NCBI RefSeq assembly: GCF_002019665.1
Contig: NZ_KV917375.1
Span: forward strand, 3,733,445-3,797,444
Length of the DNA: 64,000 nt
Origin: Sutcliffiella halmapala
Lineage (GTDB): Bacteria; Bacillota; Bacilli; Bacillales; Bacillaceae_I
Reading direction: 5' to 3'
Positions 25,992-35,151 of the stretch are shown in pieces. Numbering within the stretch: position 1 is the stretch's first letter; every line of letters begins with the position of its first letter. The translations under genes and the position numbers were made by a program. Below the pieces are notes generated by a model. The model ran no database searches. It was not told the DNA's origin and saw only the letters and a program-made list of their open reading frames with translations.

Positions 25992-26759
25992 CTACTCCTC
26001 TTTCAACATTCTCCCTGTTTCGAGCAATGTCTTCATACCAGATAGGACAACTGGCAACCCGTTCTCTAACACTTGAGCAGTATTCGGTGATGCTTCCGTA
26101 TTATCGTGGATAACAGTGACTAACGTGACTCCTGCTATTTCTGAATTCGGCTCAATTTCCCATGTAAGGCATGATGCTTTTTCCTCCGCCGTTTCTACTA
26201 AGGAAAGCAATTGCCAAGTCATTACCAATTTATGTGGAGGCTCTACCTGCAAAAGCTCACCTTTTGCCTGTACGCCCCCTTCTTGATTATAAATAATATA
26301 AGGCGATCCTTTTTTCCAGTCTGATTGAATAGAACCGTTGTACCAATACTTGGATGTCATCGATGGTTCTGTTAACGCATACCAAATTTCTTCAGGTGTT
26401 GCTTTTATCAGAATTCGATTCACCATCTGAGGTTTTTGTATCATCGCAGTTTCACTCTCCAAATCGGATTTTAATTGAGTTAAACCAATCGTCCAAGGTT
26501 CTGTATATTTACTAACCCATCTTTCATAAATCTGGCGGAGCGGCACCGAGTTTAAATAATGCAGTTTTTCTCTGCCGATCTTTCTAGTTGAAATTAGGCC
26601 AGATCCCTCCAATATTTTCAGGTGCTTCATTACACCAATCCTTGACATGTCTAAGTGCTTACACAGTTCATTTAATGTCCGCCCGTCTGACTCATACAAT
26701 ACATCTAACAACGTTCGACGACTTGGATCAGCGATGGACTTGAAGATATCATTATCCAT
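25992..26759 (-). CDS. ArsR-type regulator fused to an SRPBCC (AHSA1-like) domain
   Basis: A 255-residue two-domain protein. Residues 1-90: winged helix (IADPSRRTLLDVLYE, LDMSRIGVMKHLKILEGSGL). Residues about 120-250: AHSA1/SRPBCC lipid- or ligand-binding fold (ILIKATPEEIWYALTEP, PHKLVMTWQLL). The fusion suggests that a hydrophobic ligand controls DNA binding. Start at ATG 26759 after AAGGAGGTG; the longer frame runs through the promoter. Divergent from an FAD oxidoreductase, with a 16-bp palindrome between them, so local regulation is likely. The stop is at the edge of the tandem array. Confidence 0.85.
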   Translation of the reverse strand: MDNDIFKSIADPSRRTLLDVLYESDGRTLNELCKHLDMSRIGVMKHLKILEGSGLISTRKIGREKLHYLNSVPLRQIYERWVSKYTEPWTIGLTQLKSDLESETAMIQKPQMVNRILIKATPEEIWYALTEPSMTSKYWYNGSIQSDWKKGSPYIIYNQEGGVQAKGELLQVEPPHKLVMTWQLLSLVETAEEKASCLTWEIEPNSEIAGVTLVTVIHDNTEASPNTAQVLENGLPVVLSGMKTLLETGRMLKEE

Positions 26760-26846
26760 CGAAAGCACCTCCTTCTCTGCAAAATTCATAAATATAAAAT
26801 CATCTATTCCACTTGACACGTAACCAAATAGTAACATATGATAAAA

Positions 26847-26862
26847 GTAACTAATTAGTTAC
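26847..26862. promoter_or_regulatory. 16-bp perfect palindrome, probable operator
   Basis: GTAACTAATTAGTTAC lies midway between the divergent ArsR-like and FAD oxidoreductase genes. Further GTAAC/GTTAC half-sites occur at about 26819, 26831 and 26880. Such spaced inverted half-sites are typical for winged-helix dimers. Confidence 0.6.
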
Positions 26863-26947
26863 ACACTAACATAAAAAGCGTTACTTGTCAGCTTGATGTA
26901 CATTGCACTTTTGAAATGAAAAAAATTCAACATAAAGGATGAGGAGA

Positions 26948-28228
26948 ATGAAAGCAGAAAAAAATAGATACGATTGTGTGGTAATTGGCGGAGGTCTTAC
27001 AGGACTTACGGCAGCCGTATATTTAGCAAAAGCAGGACAATCTGTACTTTTACTCGAAAAGGAACATCAGCTTGGAGGATTAGCTCAAACAACTAATGTA
27101 AATGGAGCTTTATTTAATTTAGGCCCTCATGCCATGTATGAAGGTGGGGCTGCTTTGCGTATTTTAAGAGAATGGAATCTCCTACCTAAAGGCGGCTATG
27201 CATCTAAAAGTGGGATGGCTGGGATCTATGAAGGAAAAATTGTTAATGTACCGACCGATCTAACTCCAGAAGAAAGCCAGGAGTGGAGTAAGATTATGAG
27301 CACTTTAAGTGAGGTTCAAACCGAGTCCCTTTATTCAATCAGTATTACTTTATGGGCAGAAACCAACATCTATCATGACAGAGTTCGCCTCTTATTTTAC
27401 GCAATGTGTCGACAATGGGCTTACTGTAATAACCTAAGCGAATTAAGCTGTGGTTATGTGATTAAACAAGGGCAACTTGCTGGAAAAGGTGTTAGATACG
27501 TAGAACACGGTTGGCAAACGGTTGTGGATTCCTTAAGAAATGAAGCGGAGAAATTCGGCGCGACCATCGTAACAGGAGTCAGTGCAAAGCAAATTACCTT
27601 ACGAGATGGTAAAGTACACGGGGTTATTTTATCAGATGGAAAATCACTTGAAGTAAATGCAGTTATTACAGCTATAGGACCTCGTGAGGTTTGCGAGCTT
27701 GTTCAAGATTCAGAGCACATGTCACTTGGAAAATGGCAAAGAAACGCTCGGCCACTGTACGGTTCCTGTTTAGATGTCGCACTTAAACAGTTGCCAAATC
27801 CATCAGCTATCTTTGTTCTTGGTTTAGATGAGCCACTCTATTATTCCAATCATTCCGTATCTGTTAAATTGAGCGATAATGGTTCACATATTCTTCATAC
27901 AATGAAATATAACGATAGCAACCGTCATACAGATGCAACAGAAGATGAAAAAAGGTTACTCCAACTCCTTGATTTATTACAACCAGGCTGGGAAAAGGAA
28001 GTGGTAGCCACTCGATTTTCACACAATGTCCTAATAGCTCATGATTCAAGAACGATCCATCATTATGGAGGAGGTCCCGCTCCAAGCCCAATCGTTCCAG
28101 AGGTTTATGGATTATTCGTTACGGGTGACTGGGTCGGAGCGGAAGGTCGATTAGCAGATAACGCAATGGCTAGTGCGAAACTTGCTGTGGAAGAGCTTTT
28201 GCATTTATACAAAACACAAATTCTGTGA
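26948..28228 (+). CDS. FAD-dependent oxidoreductase of the phytoene-desaturase/amine-oxidase type
   Basis: A 426-residue flavoprotein. N-terminal Rossmann FAD motif VVIGGGLTGLTAAVYLAKAG with the following LLLEKEHQLGGLAQT (GG doublet), and a C-terminal FAD motif LFVTGDWVGAEGRLADNAMASA. These mark the CrtI/NAD(P)-binding family. The substrate is unknown; it lacks crtB/crtM neighbours, so a carotenoid role is not supported. Two ATGs (26939, 26948) are possible; 26948 is preferred as AAAGGAT is 7 nt upstream. Likely controlled by the divergent ArsR-SRPBCC regulator. Confidence 0.8.
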   Translation: MKAEKNRYDCVVIGGGLTGLTAAVYLAKAGQSVLLLEKEHQLGGLAQTTNVNGALFNLGPHAMYEGGAALRILREWNLLPKGGYASKSGMAGIYEGKIVNVPTDLTPEESQEWSKIMSTLSEVQTESLYSISITLWAETNIYHDRVRLLFYAMCRQWAYCNNLSELSCGYVIKQGQLAGKGVRYVEHGWQTVVDSLRNEAEKFGATIVTGVSAKQITLRDGKVHGVILSDGKSLEVNAVITAIGPREVCELVQDSEHMSLGKWQRNARPLYGSCLDVALKQLPNPSAIFVLGLDEPLYYSNHSVSVKLSDNGSHILHTMKYNDSNRHTDATEDEKRLLQLLDLLQPGWEKEVVATRFSHNVLIAHDSRTIHHYGGGPAPSPIVPEVYGLFVTGDWVGAEGRLADNAMASAKLAVEELLHLYKTQIL

Positions 28229-28251
28229 CATTCGTTTTCTAACACAATAAG

Positions 28252-28296
28252 CAAAGGCTCATTCCATCGAGTGTTTGGAATGAGCCTTTGTCTTTA
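28252..28296. terminator. Bidirectional terminator
   Basis: A 14-bp perfect stem CAAAGGCTCATTCC / GGAATGAGCCTTTG between two convergent genes. Confidence 0.9.
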
Positions 28297-28303
28297 TTTA
28301 TTT

Positions 28304-29041
28304 TCAACGTTCGTTATCCTTCCGCACCACCCTCGCCAAATAATAATCCACTAGCTCTAAATACTCCTTTAACTCCTCTTTCCCTTTCTCGCTAATTATA
28401 TAAGTTCCTCTTTTTATTCTCTCAAACCACTTATAATAGTTTTTCGTAAGAATGGAGGAGGTTTTTTTACCCGTTCCCATCTCACCTAAAGCTTTCGGAG
28501 ATAGAGGACCAAATTGTTCGAGGTAGCAGGCGATTTGGATACAATTTTCTTTATAAGCGGTCATTATTTTTGTTCGATTACTTCCACCAACGTTAGAATC
28601 AGAGCTTCGACCATTTATTTCTTTCAGGAGAGCTTCTCTTTTTCGTTTATTTTGCCGCAAGCTCTTGCCCCGATCAAAGGATGCTGGTTCGAATATAATT
28701 TCTGCTTTTTTACGTTTTCCAGTGAAAGAGACAAGAATTAAACCGAGTTCTAACCTTCGAATCAAATGACAAAGATCTGTCCAACGTTTCGATCTTAAAC
28801 TATATGTTGGCTTCGGGATGGCGATGTACACACTATCCGTTAAACGCTGTCGTTTCGTTGCCTGAATGAGCAAATGGACATTTAAGGTCAGTTTTAATTC
28901 AATAATGACTAACTCGTCCTCTCTAATCATTGCCACATCGCAGTCGTTCACTTCCCCGTACACTTCATATCCTTCTTTTATAAAAAAGGAATGAATCGGT
29001 CTATATAAATCGACTTCATATATTTTCTTTTTGTCTTCCAT
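28304..29041 (-). CDS. DUF2161 protein, PD-(D/E)XK phosphodiesterase-like
   Basis: A 245-residue soluble protein. Residues 25-55 show the nuclease-type core: Asp in NDCDVAMI and E-x-K in LVIIELKL, the PD-(D/E)XK signature. A very basic middle (SLRQNKRKREALL) and a C-terminal winged-helix-like region follow. The DUF2161 family has no assigned function that I know; DNA repair or defence would fit but is inference. It lies 39 bp downstream of the SNF2 helicase gene, in the same direction, so the two are probably cotranscribed. Confidence 0.75.
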   Translation of the reverse strand: MEDKKKIYEVDLYRPIHSFFIKEGYEVYGEVNDCDVAMIREDELVIIELKLTLNVHLLIQATKRQRLTDSVYIAIPKPTYSLRSKRWTDLCHLIRRLELGLILVSFTGKRKKAEIIFEPASFDRGKSLRQNKRKREALLKEINGRSSDSNVGGSNRTKIMTAYKENCIQIACYLEQFGPLSPKALGEMGTGKKTSSILTKNYYKWFERIKRGTYIISEKGKEELKEYLELVDYYLARVVRKDNER

Positions 29042-29080
29042 ATATATTACACCAACCTATACTATTCTCCATCTAGCTAG

Positions 29081-32000
29081 CTAAATCATCAATATTTCTC
29101 GAATATCCTCTTCGGTAAGCGTAGAAGTGGGTTTTTCCTCCGCATCGATAATTTCTTCAATCAGGCGTCTCTTTTTCTCTTGTAGTTCATTCATTTTTTC
29201 TTCAATGGTTCCTTTAGCAACTAGCTTGATAACTTGTACTTCATTTGTTTGTCCAATGCGATGGGCACGATCTGCCGCTTGCTCTTCAACAGCCGGATTC
29301 CACCATATATCATATAAAATAACGGTATCAGCACCCGTTAGATTAAGGCCCGTACCACCTGCTTTTAAGGAAATGAGAAAGAAATCACGTTCACCTGCAT
29401 TAAATCGATGGCAGCTTTCCACTCTTTCTTCCGATGGAGTTTGTCCATCCAAATAGAAGAAAGGCAGCCCTTGAAAAGCTAATTCTCTCCCTATGAGCGC
29501 TAACATTTTGGTGAATTGCGAAAAAATCAGCACCCTTCTACCCGATAGCGTGGATTCCTTCACAATCTGCAACAGCATATCAAATTTCGCTGAGCTACCT
29601 TTATAACCGTCAACAAACAAGGTTGGATGGCAACAAATTTGTCGCAACCGCGTTAAGCCTGCAAGAATTTTGATACGATTTTTTCTTAGCGTATCTTTAT
29701 CTAAATGCTTTAACGTATCGTGTCGTAGTTTCGCCAAATAGGCAGCATAGAGCTGCTTTTGCTCTGGAAGTAGCTCCACATACTCCATTGTTTCATTTTT
29801 TTCAGGTAGCTCCAAAAGGACATCCTCTTTCAATCTACGCAGCAAAAATGGTCGGATTCGCCTTGCAATAGCTTTCCTTGAAAGATTACTATATTCCTTT
29901 ATCCCTTTGAATAATTCTGGAAAAACCACGTGAAAAATAGACCATAACTCCTCTAATGAATTCTCTACTGGGGTACCTGTTAGGGCGAATCGGAAGTCTG
30001 CTTGAATTCTTTTGACTGCTCGTGCTGTCTGGGTTACAGGATTTTTAAACGCCTGGGCCTCATCAAAAAACACGGTGTGAAAAGTTTCAGTTTCGAACCA
30101 CTTAATGTCTTTTCTCAGCAAAGGATAGGAGGTAATTATTACATCCATGTCTGTTATAACCTTTTGCAGCTTGCCCCTTTCAGATTTATTTCCATCCATT
30201 ACAACAGCTTCTATTTCAGGCGTGAATTTCATGAGTTCGCTTAGCCAGTTATAAGTCACAGACGATGGACAAACAATAAGGATTGGTAATTTCTTTTTCC
30301 GAATTGTAGTCAGTTCCGATTGGATATATGTAATGCTTTGCAGCGTTTTCCCCAGTCCCATGTCATCTGCTAGTATTCCACCAAATCCATAACTTGCAAG
30401 CGTTTTAAGCCATTTAAAGCCCTGTATTTGATAGTCTCGTAAAATATGTGCTAGTTGTATCGGCACTTCATATTCTAGACTGCTTGGATTGCGGATTTCT
30501 TCTAAAAACTGACGAAAAGACTCTTCTATCGTAAACACTTCTTGATCCCGAACAGAATCCAGGAGCGCCAAACCTTGAACAATCGGGACATTTAAACCGC
30601 TTTCCAAGTCTTCATTTTGGACTGGTAACGCGTGTAAGAAACGATTAATTTCTTCAAATTCCCTTGTTTCCAATGATAGAAGTGAGCCGTTTTTCAAGCG
30701 ATAAAATTTCCGTTTTTCCTCTAAAGCCAATAATATTCCTTGTATCTGTTTATCTGGTATTCCATCCATTTCAAATTTAAATTCCAGCCAATTGGTCCGT
30801 TCTTTTTTGACCCTTACCCTAATCTGGGGACGAGCTTTCTCTTTGAAAATTCGGTTCCTCACAGCGGTTGTCGCATAAATTTGAAGGAGTTTTTGCAGCT
30901 TTGGAACGATATGGTACAAGAAATCATATTCCAACTCTTCATTATGCAAATAATATCCTTCATCTGTCGTGGCAAATCCGCTTTCCTCGATCAACTGGAG
31001 AATCTCCCCCTCCTTCTCCATATCTCTAATAAGAGGAACACGTCCAAGATATTCTCTGTCTTCTAACGGATTAATCATGATATTTTCATAATGAAACTCT
31101 AACCCTGCTAGCAAACGATTCTTAACACGATCCAAATAAAGTTTGGCAGTCAAAGCTGTATTGGCAAACTCCTTAGAGATAGCACTAGGTAAATGAACCT
31201 CACCTAATTTTCTTAACTCTGGAACTACTTTTCCTAAAAAATAATCTAATTGTTCTTGAGGAATCGAAATTTGATTGGTTCCTGATTGCTCTAGCATTTG
31301 TTTTAGCTCAAAAAGCCTGATACAGTCATCCTTTTTCAGGTTTACTAGTTTCCCTTCAGTTAACACCGTATTATAAGCTGTCATCAAAACCATTTGTTGA
31401 AGCCCTTTTATATTCAGTTGATAACCTTTTCTATCTGCTTCTATAAAATCAAACACAAGCGAAAGTGGTTCTTTCGCGACGCGAAGCCCCTCATATCTAT
31501 TACCGTTATACACCAGTTTTATAGAGGATGTTCTCGCAAGAATAGGAAAAAGCCGCTCCCAAGAAGATGGAGGTATGAGCAATAAATTGTTATCGTAATC
31601 TGTACTTCTCCACTGTTCATTCACGTATAGCTTTTCATCATGGATTACATGAAGGAGTTGTTGGATCACTGCATTTGCTTCATGGCTAAAACAATGTATG
31701 GTTGGGTCATATTTAAAAAACTGAGAAAGCATACTAGACTTTCCTTCATTCACTTGCTCGAGAAATTCTCGAATATGCTGAACATTGATTTGGTTTATTT
31801 TCACTTCTATTCCAAACAGGTTTTCTTCCTTATCGATGGAAACAGGTGTACAAATAAATTCCGTATGTAATACTTCTCTTTTCTCAAAATGAAGCTGTTG
31901 AACACTAGATTTTGCTCTAGGTTGATCCTTAAAAAGAGTAAACAACCCCTCAGTAAGTTCTTGATTGGTCGAGGTGGCAGACAGAGAAACGCTTGTACCA

Positions 32001-32299
32001 TAAGAAACTGTTCCTTGTTGCTGATGCTCATAAATTGTCAGCAAAACTGCTGCAATATGCTGACATTCCTGCTTAATGGATGCAAGCTTAGGGCAACTGC
32101 ACTGCGTACGAAAACCTTCGTCACTATCCTTTACAATAACAACTTGAAAATCCTCACTTCCTATAACTGTAGCTTCACAACAATCAGCATCATATTGTTC
32201 CATCCTTACTTTATTAGCTCGATAAAAAGAGTCCCCTCTTTTGAAGGAGACTGTCCCACACAATTCTTTGATGATTTTTTGATTTAATTTAATGTTCAA
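29081..32299 (-). CDS. SNF2-family helicase with SWIM zinc finger
   Basis: A 1072-residue ATPase. SWIM finger at Cys67, Cys69, Cys79 and His81 (CSCP ... CQH). A bacterial SNF2-associated region follows, then the SNF2 motor from about residue 620: motif I DDMGLGKTLQS, motif II FFDEAQAFKN, motif III ALTGTPVENS, and in the second lobe SLKAGGTGLNLT and DRAHRIGQ. Such proteins translocate on double-stranded DNA; the cellular role in Bacillus is not settled. Complete length for SWIM-SNF2 proteins. Probable operon with the DUF2161 gene downstream. Confidence 0.9.
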   Translation of the reverse strand: MNIKLNQKIIKELCGTVSFKRGDSFYRANKVRMEQYDADCCEATVIGSEDFQVVIVKDSDEGFRTQCSCPKLASIKQECQHIAAVLLTIYEHQQQGTVSYGTSVSLSATSTNQELTEGLFTLFKDQPRAKSSVQQLHFEKREVLHTEFICTPVSIDKEENLFGIEVKINQINVQHIREFLEQVNEGKSSMLSQFFKYDPTIHCFSHEANAVIQQLLHVIHDEKLYVNEQWRSTDYDNNLLLIPPSSWERLFPILARTSSIKLVYNGNRYEGLRVAKEPLSLVFDFIEADRKGYQLNIKGLQQMVLMTAYNTVLTEGKLVNLKKDDCIRLFELKQMLEQSGTNQISIPQEQLDYFLGKVVPELRKLGEVHLPSAISKEFANTALTAKLYLDRVKNRLLAGLEFHYENIMINPLEDREYLGRVPLIRDMEKEGEILQLIEESGFATTDEGYYLHNEELEYDFLYHIVPKLQKLLQIYATTAVRNRIFKEKARPQIRVRVKKERTNWLEFKFEMDGIPDKQIQGILLALEEKRKFYRLKNGSLLSLETREFEEINRFLHALPVQNEDLESGLNVPIVQGLALLDSVRDQEVFTIEESFRQFLEEIRNPSSLEYEVPIQLAHILRDYQIQGFKWLKTLASYGFGGILADDMGLGKTLQSITYIQSELTTIRKKKLPILIVCPSSVTYNWLSELMKFTPEIEAVVMDGNKSERGKLQKVITDMDVIITSYPLLRKDIKWFETETFHTVFFDEAQAFKNPVTQTARAVKRIQADFRFALTGTPVENSLEELWSIFHVVFPELFKGIKEYSNLSRKAIARRIRPFLLRRLKEDVLLELPEKNETMEYVELLPEQKQLYAAYLAKLRHDTLKHLDKDTLRKNRIKILAGLTRLRQICCHPTLFVDGYKGSSAKFDMLLQIVKESTLSGRRVLIFSQFTKMLALIGRELAFQGLPFFYLDGQTPSEERVESCHRFNAGERDFFLISLKAGGTGLNLTGADTVILYDIWWNPAVEEQAADRAHRIGQTNEVQVIKLVAKGTIEEKMNELQEKKRRLIEEIIDAEEKPTSTLTEEDIREILMI

Positions 32300-32564
32300 T
32301 TGTCTGCTCCTTCCAGAGGTATCTCATATTGTTTATGTTCTGGCTATTATGCACTACTTGTATACTCTAATTAGAAATTTTTCGAAGTTATATTTCCATT
32401 ATTTGTAAAATTATTTGTTATTACCTACGACAACCGCTACTCTATTATCAAGATTGTACCATAAGGAAAGATTCCGCTCATTTATCTTTGTTTGTTAAAT
32501 CCCACTCCTTACTTGTAACTTACCAAACACAGAAAACGTCCACTTTAAAAAAGGAGGACTGTAT

Positions 32565-33005
32565 ATGAGGATAAAGCAATTAGTTTCTTTTATCTTACTT
32601 TTTATCTTATTATTAACTTTCTCACATCCAACTCAAGGATTTGCAACATCGTGGGCATATCCTTTTGTAGTTTGGAAAGGATTTATTTATGAGATTAGTG
32701 ACGAATACGTAACCAACATTGATAAGAAAATTGGTCATGTCACGAAGTATTCAGATATGGATTCTTATAGGGGGAACTTTTCAAACTCTTATCCAAAAGG
32801 GACAAAGTATTATTCGATTGAAGACATCCATACTGATGAAGCAATAGCAATTCGGGAGAAGAACGGCAAATATAAAAAGGCAATTAGAAGTGGCGAGTAT
32901 ATGGGAGGAAGATATGATTACCTAGGGATAGCAAAGAATGGTGTCACTATACTGTTAGTCATAGCTTTTTGTATCTATTTTGTAAAAAAGAGAAGGAATA
33001 AGTAA
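32565..33005 (+). CDS. Secreted/membrane-anchored small protein of unknown function
   Basis: A 146-residue protein with an N-terminal signal peptide (SFILLFILLLTF, probable cleavage after GFA near residue 27), an extracellular domain of about 85 residues, and a C-terminal membrane helix (GVTILLVIAFCIYFV) followed by KKRRNK. No known domain; the pattern SxGEYMGGRYDYLG recurs in no family I recognise. AAAGGAGGACTGT precedes ATG. The gene is single and closed by a terminator. The 265-bp gap upstream (32300-32564) shows no other feature. Confidence 0.75.
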   Translation: MRIKQLVSFILLFILLLTFSHPTQGFATSWAYPFVVWKGFIYEISDEYVTNIDKKIGHVTKYSDMDSYRGNFSNSYPKGTKYYSIEDIHTDEAIAIREKNGKYKKAIRSGEYMGGRYDYLGIAKNGVTILLVIAFCIYFVKKRRNK

Positions 33006-33101
33006 ACACTTTGAAGGTTCCCTCGACTGCTCAGGTTCATTGGCGGAGGTCTCAAGTTGAGTGTAATGAAAAAGTCTTACTGTGTTCTATATATAAGAGT
33101 A

Positions 33102-33134
33102 GCGTTTCTATACAAACAGTAGAAACGCCTTTTT
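33102..33134. terminator. Terminator between the small secreted protein and a DUF457 gene
   Basis: GCGTTTCTA / TAGAAACGC stem, 9-nt loop, then CTTTTT, between convergent genes. Confidence 0.85.
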
Positions 33135-33142
33135 GCTAGCTC

Positions 33143-33769
33143 TTACAATTCTTTCGATGAAACAGGTAAAAATAGCTTAATTCCTCGCTTATTGAAGGGT
33201 AGTAGTTTCATATCTGCTATCAAATGACTGATGTATGCAGCAAGACATGTGTAGAAAACACCGTCAATCCGTAAGGACATTTCTAATTTTGAAGCGATAA
33301 TTGCAAAGAAAATTACTCCCAATAACGAATGTGTATAACTACGATGGGACACGAAAGACGCTAATATGATATAAATACCAAATAGCATTAACCAGCTTTC
33401 TTGTAAGGAAAGCCCCCCTAGTAGCACACCGATACCAGAGATTGTGAGCATATGTTTTTGCTTAATTAAAGATGCAACTACTAACATCCCTATACCTATT
33501 CCAATTCCACGCCACTTCTCTGCAGTCCCTCCCTCATACAAGCTATATAAAATCATCAGCATTCCAATTACTTGAGCAATGGTTCTCGTTACTTTATGAG
33601 ATAAGGTTATTTTGCCTCGAAGCTTTCCATCAATGTCAAGATCTGGAACCAGTGCACAAACGCTCCCTAATCCAATCAACACACATGTCTCGGTAGGTGT
33701 CGAGTGAATCGTATTCGCTACGATAAAACCAGTTGCCGCTCCAAATGTTGCATGTGCTGTACCATTCAC
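33143..33769 (-). CDS. Membrane metal-dependent hydrolase, DUF457 (YdjM-like)
   Basis: A 208-residue integral membrane protein of the YdjM family. Signatures: N-terminal NGTAHATFGAATG, CALVPDLDID, SHRSYTHSL and a late AAYISHLIADM; these His/Asp groups likely bind metal. Four to six membrane segments. It is the short form, lacking the soluble C-terminal domain of the YfhP paralogue at 6490-7473. In some bacteria YdjM is LexA-regulated; no clear LexA box was found here. A 16-bp inverted repeat lies just upstream. Confidence 0.85.
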   Translation of the reverse strand: MNGTAHATFGAATGFIVANTIHSTPTETCVLIGLGSVCALVPDLDIDGKLRGKITLSHKVTRTIAQVIGMLMILYSLYEGGTAEKWRGIGIGIGMLVVASLIKQKHMLTISGIGVLLGGLSLQESWLMLFGIYIILASFVSHRSYTHSLLGVIFFAIIASKLEMSLRIDGVFYTCLAAYISHLIADMKLLPFNKRGIKLFLPVSSKEL

Positions 33770-33786
33770 TTTTCATTGCCCCTTAT

Positions 33787-33828
33787 AAAATAAGTCATGG
33801 TCCACTTTTTGTGACCATGACTTATTTT
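33787..33828. terminator. 16-bp perfect inverted repeat upstream of the DUF457 gene
   Basis: AAAATAAGTCATGGTC / GACCATGACTTATTTT with a 10-nt loop. On the minus strand it follows the YitT gene by about 150 bp and ends in an A/T-rich stem, so it may be that gene's terminator; its closeness to the DUF457 start (18 bp) makes a leader hairpin equally possible. Confidence 0.55.
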
Positions 33829-33981
33829 ACACCAAAACATTTGTTCTGTTTAGGGTCTCAAGACCTATTAGAAAAGCGCAAGCACCAGGAACTAACCGAA
33901 GTCAACTTTAACTAAATTACTAATACTATAATTAAATACTTCTCTTTTACACATTACAGAACGAGGGTCTGGCCCCTTAAT

Positions 33982-34866
33982 CTAATGGAATTCCGACGTT
34001 TTTCGATATTGACTCCCCTTTACATCATTAACTGGTCCAATAGCTAGGAATGCATTCTTGTCAATATCGTCTACAATACTTTTCAATTTGGCTTCCTCTA
34101 ACCTAGTTATGATGGAAAACATCAACCTTTTTTTCTGCTGAGGATTAACTCCCTGACCATCTACATAAGTCACAGAGCGCCTTAAGCGCTCCTTAATCGC
34201 TTGCCCGATTTCATCATAACGTTCGCTAATAATGAGCACAGATTTCGTTTCACTCATTCCCTGTACAACAACATCAATCGTTTTGGAAGCAATATAGTAT
34301 GTAATGAGCGAATACATCGCTGCGGTCCAACCAAAAATAAAACCCGCACTCGATAAGATAAAGAGGTTGAAAAACATCACAATATTCCCAACCGAAAAAG
34401 GTGTTTTTGTACTAATTAATAACGCAAGAATTTCCGTACCATCTAAGCTTCCTGAGTTACGTAATACAACTCCCACTCCTAAGCCAACAATTATGCCTCC
34501 AAAAACTGCTGCTAATAACGGGTCATTCGTTGCCCCTTCTGAATGGTGTAAAAAAACAGTGAATATAGATGCCACTACTATGCCATAGGCACTCTGAAGG
34601 GCAAAAGTTTTACCTACTTGCTTATAACCTAAAATAATAAAAGGTATATTTAATAACACTAAAAAGACAGCTAACTTCAATTTAGTGATTTGCGCTAACA
34701 TAATCGAGATCCCTACAATTCCACCATCAATCATCTGATTGGGGATTAGAAATTTCTCAATGCCTATTGCTAATAATAAGGCTCCTAGTGTAATCAAAAC
34801 TAAGCTCTTCATTGTTTTTACTATTTTCATCGTCGTCGATTTATTTGTCTGCCCCAATATACCCAC
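33982..34866 (-). CDS. YitT-family membrane protein (DUF161 + DUF2179)
   Basis: A 294-residue protein. Residues 15-205 contain five to six membrane segments with the YitT marks FLIPNQMIDGGIVGIS and LRNSGSLDGTEILAL. Residues 210-285 form the cytoplasmic DUF2179 domain (KSVLIISERYDEIGQAI, RSVTYVDGQG). Several paralogues are usual in Bacillus; the function is unknown, though some are linked to transport. AGGAAGGTGGG precedes ATG. Upstream, 34867-35151 shows no gene or clear signal. Confidence 0.85.
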   Translation of the reverse strand: MGILGQTNKSTTMKIVKTMKSLVLITLGALLLAIGIEKFLIPNQMIDGGIVGISIMLAQITKLKLAVFLVLLNIPFIILGYKQVGKTFALQSAYGIVVASIFTVFLHHSEGATNDPLLAAVFGGIIVGLGVGVVLRNSGSLDGTEILALLISTKTPFSVGNIVMFFNLFILSSAGFIFGWTAAMYSLITYYIASKTIDVVVQGMSETKSVLIISERYDEIGQAIKERLRRSVTYVDGQGVNPQQKKRLMFSIITRLEEAKLKSIVDDIDKNAFLAIGPVNDVKGSQYRKTSEFH

Positions 34867-35151
34867 CTTCCTGAATCACTACTCACCGTGAGACGTCTCT
34901 ATCTGCATTATTCCTTAGTAAGGTTGCCATAAAAAACCATATTTATTACATAAAATATGATAATTTTCTAATGAAGTTTATTTTGTGGGGAAAAACAGTT
35001 GCCGCTACCCTCTTCTTAAAGGTATTTCTCTACTTAGAGCAGATGTCTTTCTTCCTCTCCTACACCAAAGCCTTTCGCCCAACATAGCCTACTATACAAA
35101 GTTTCTTTTTATTAGCTTTCATACTTACAGCCTAGAAAGGAGTTTGTATAG

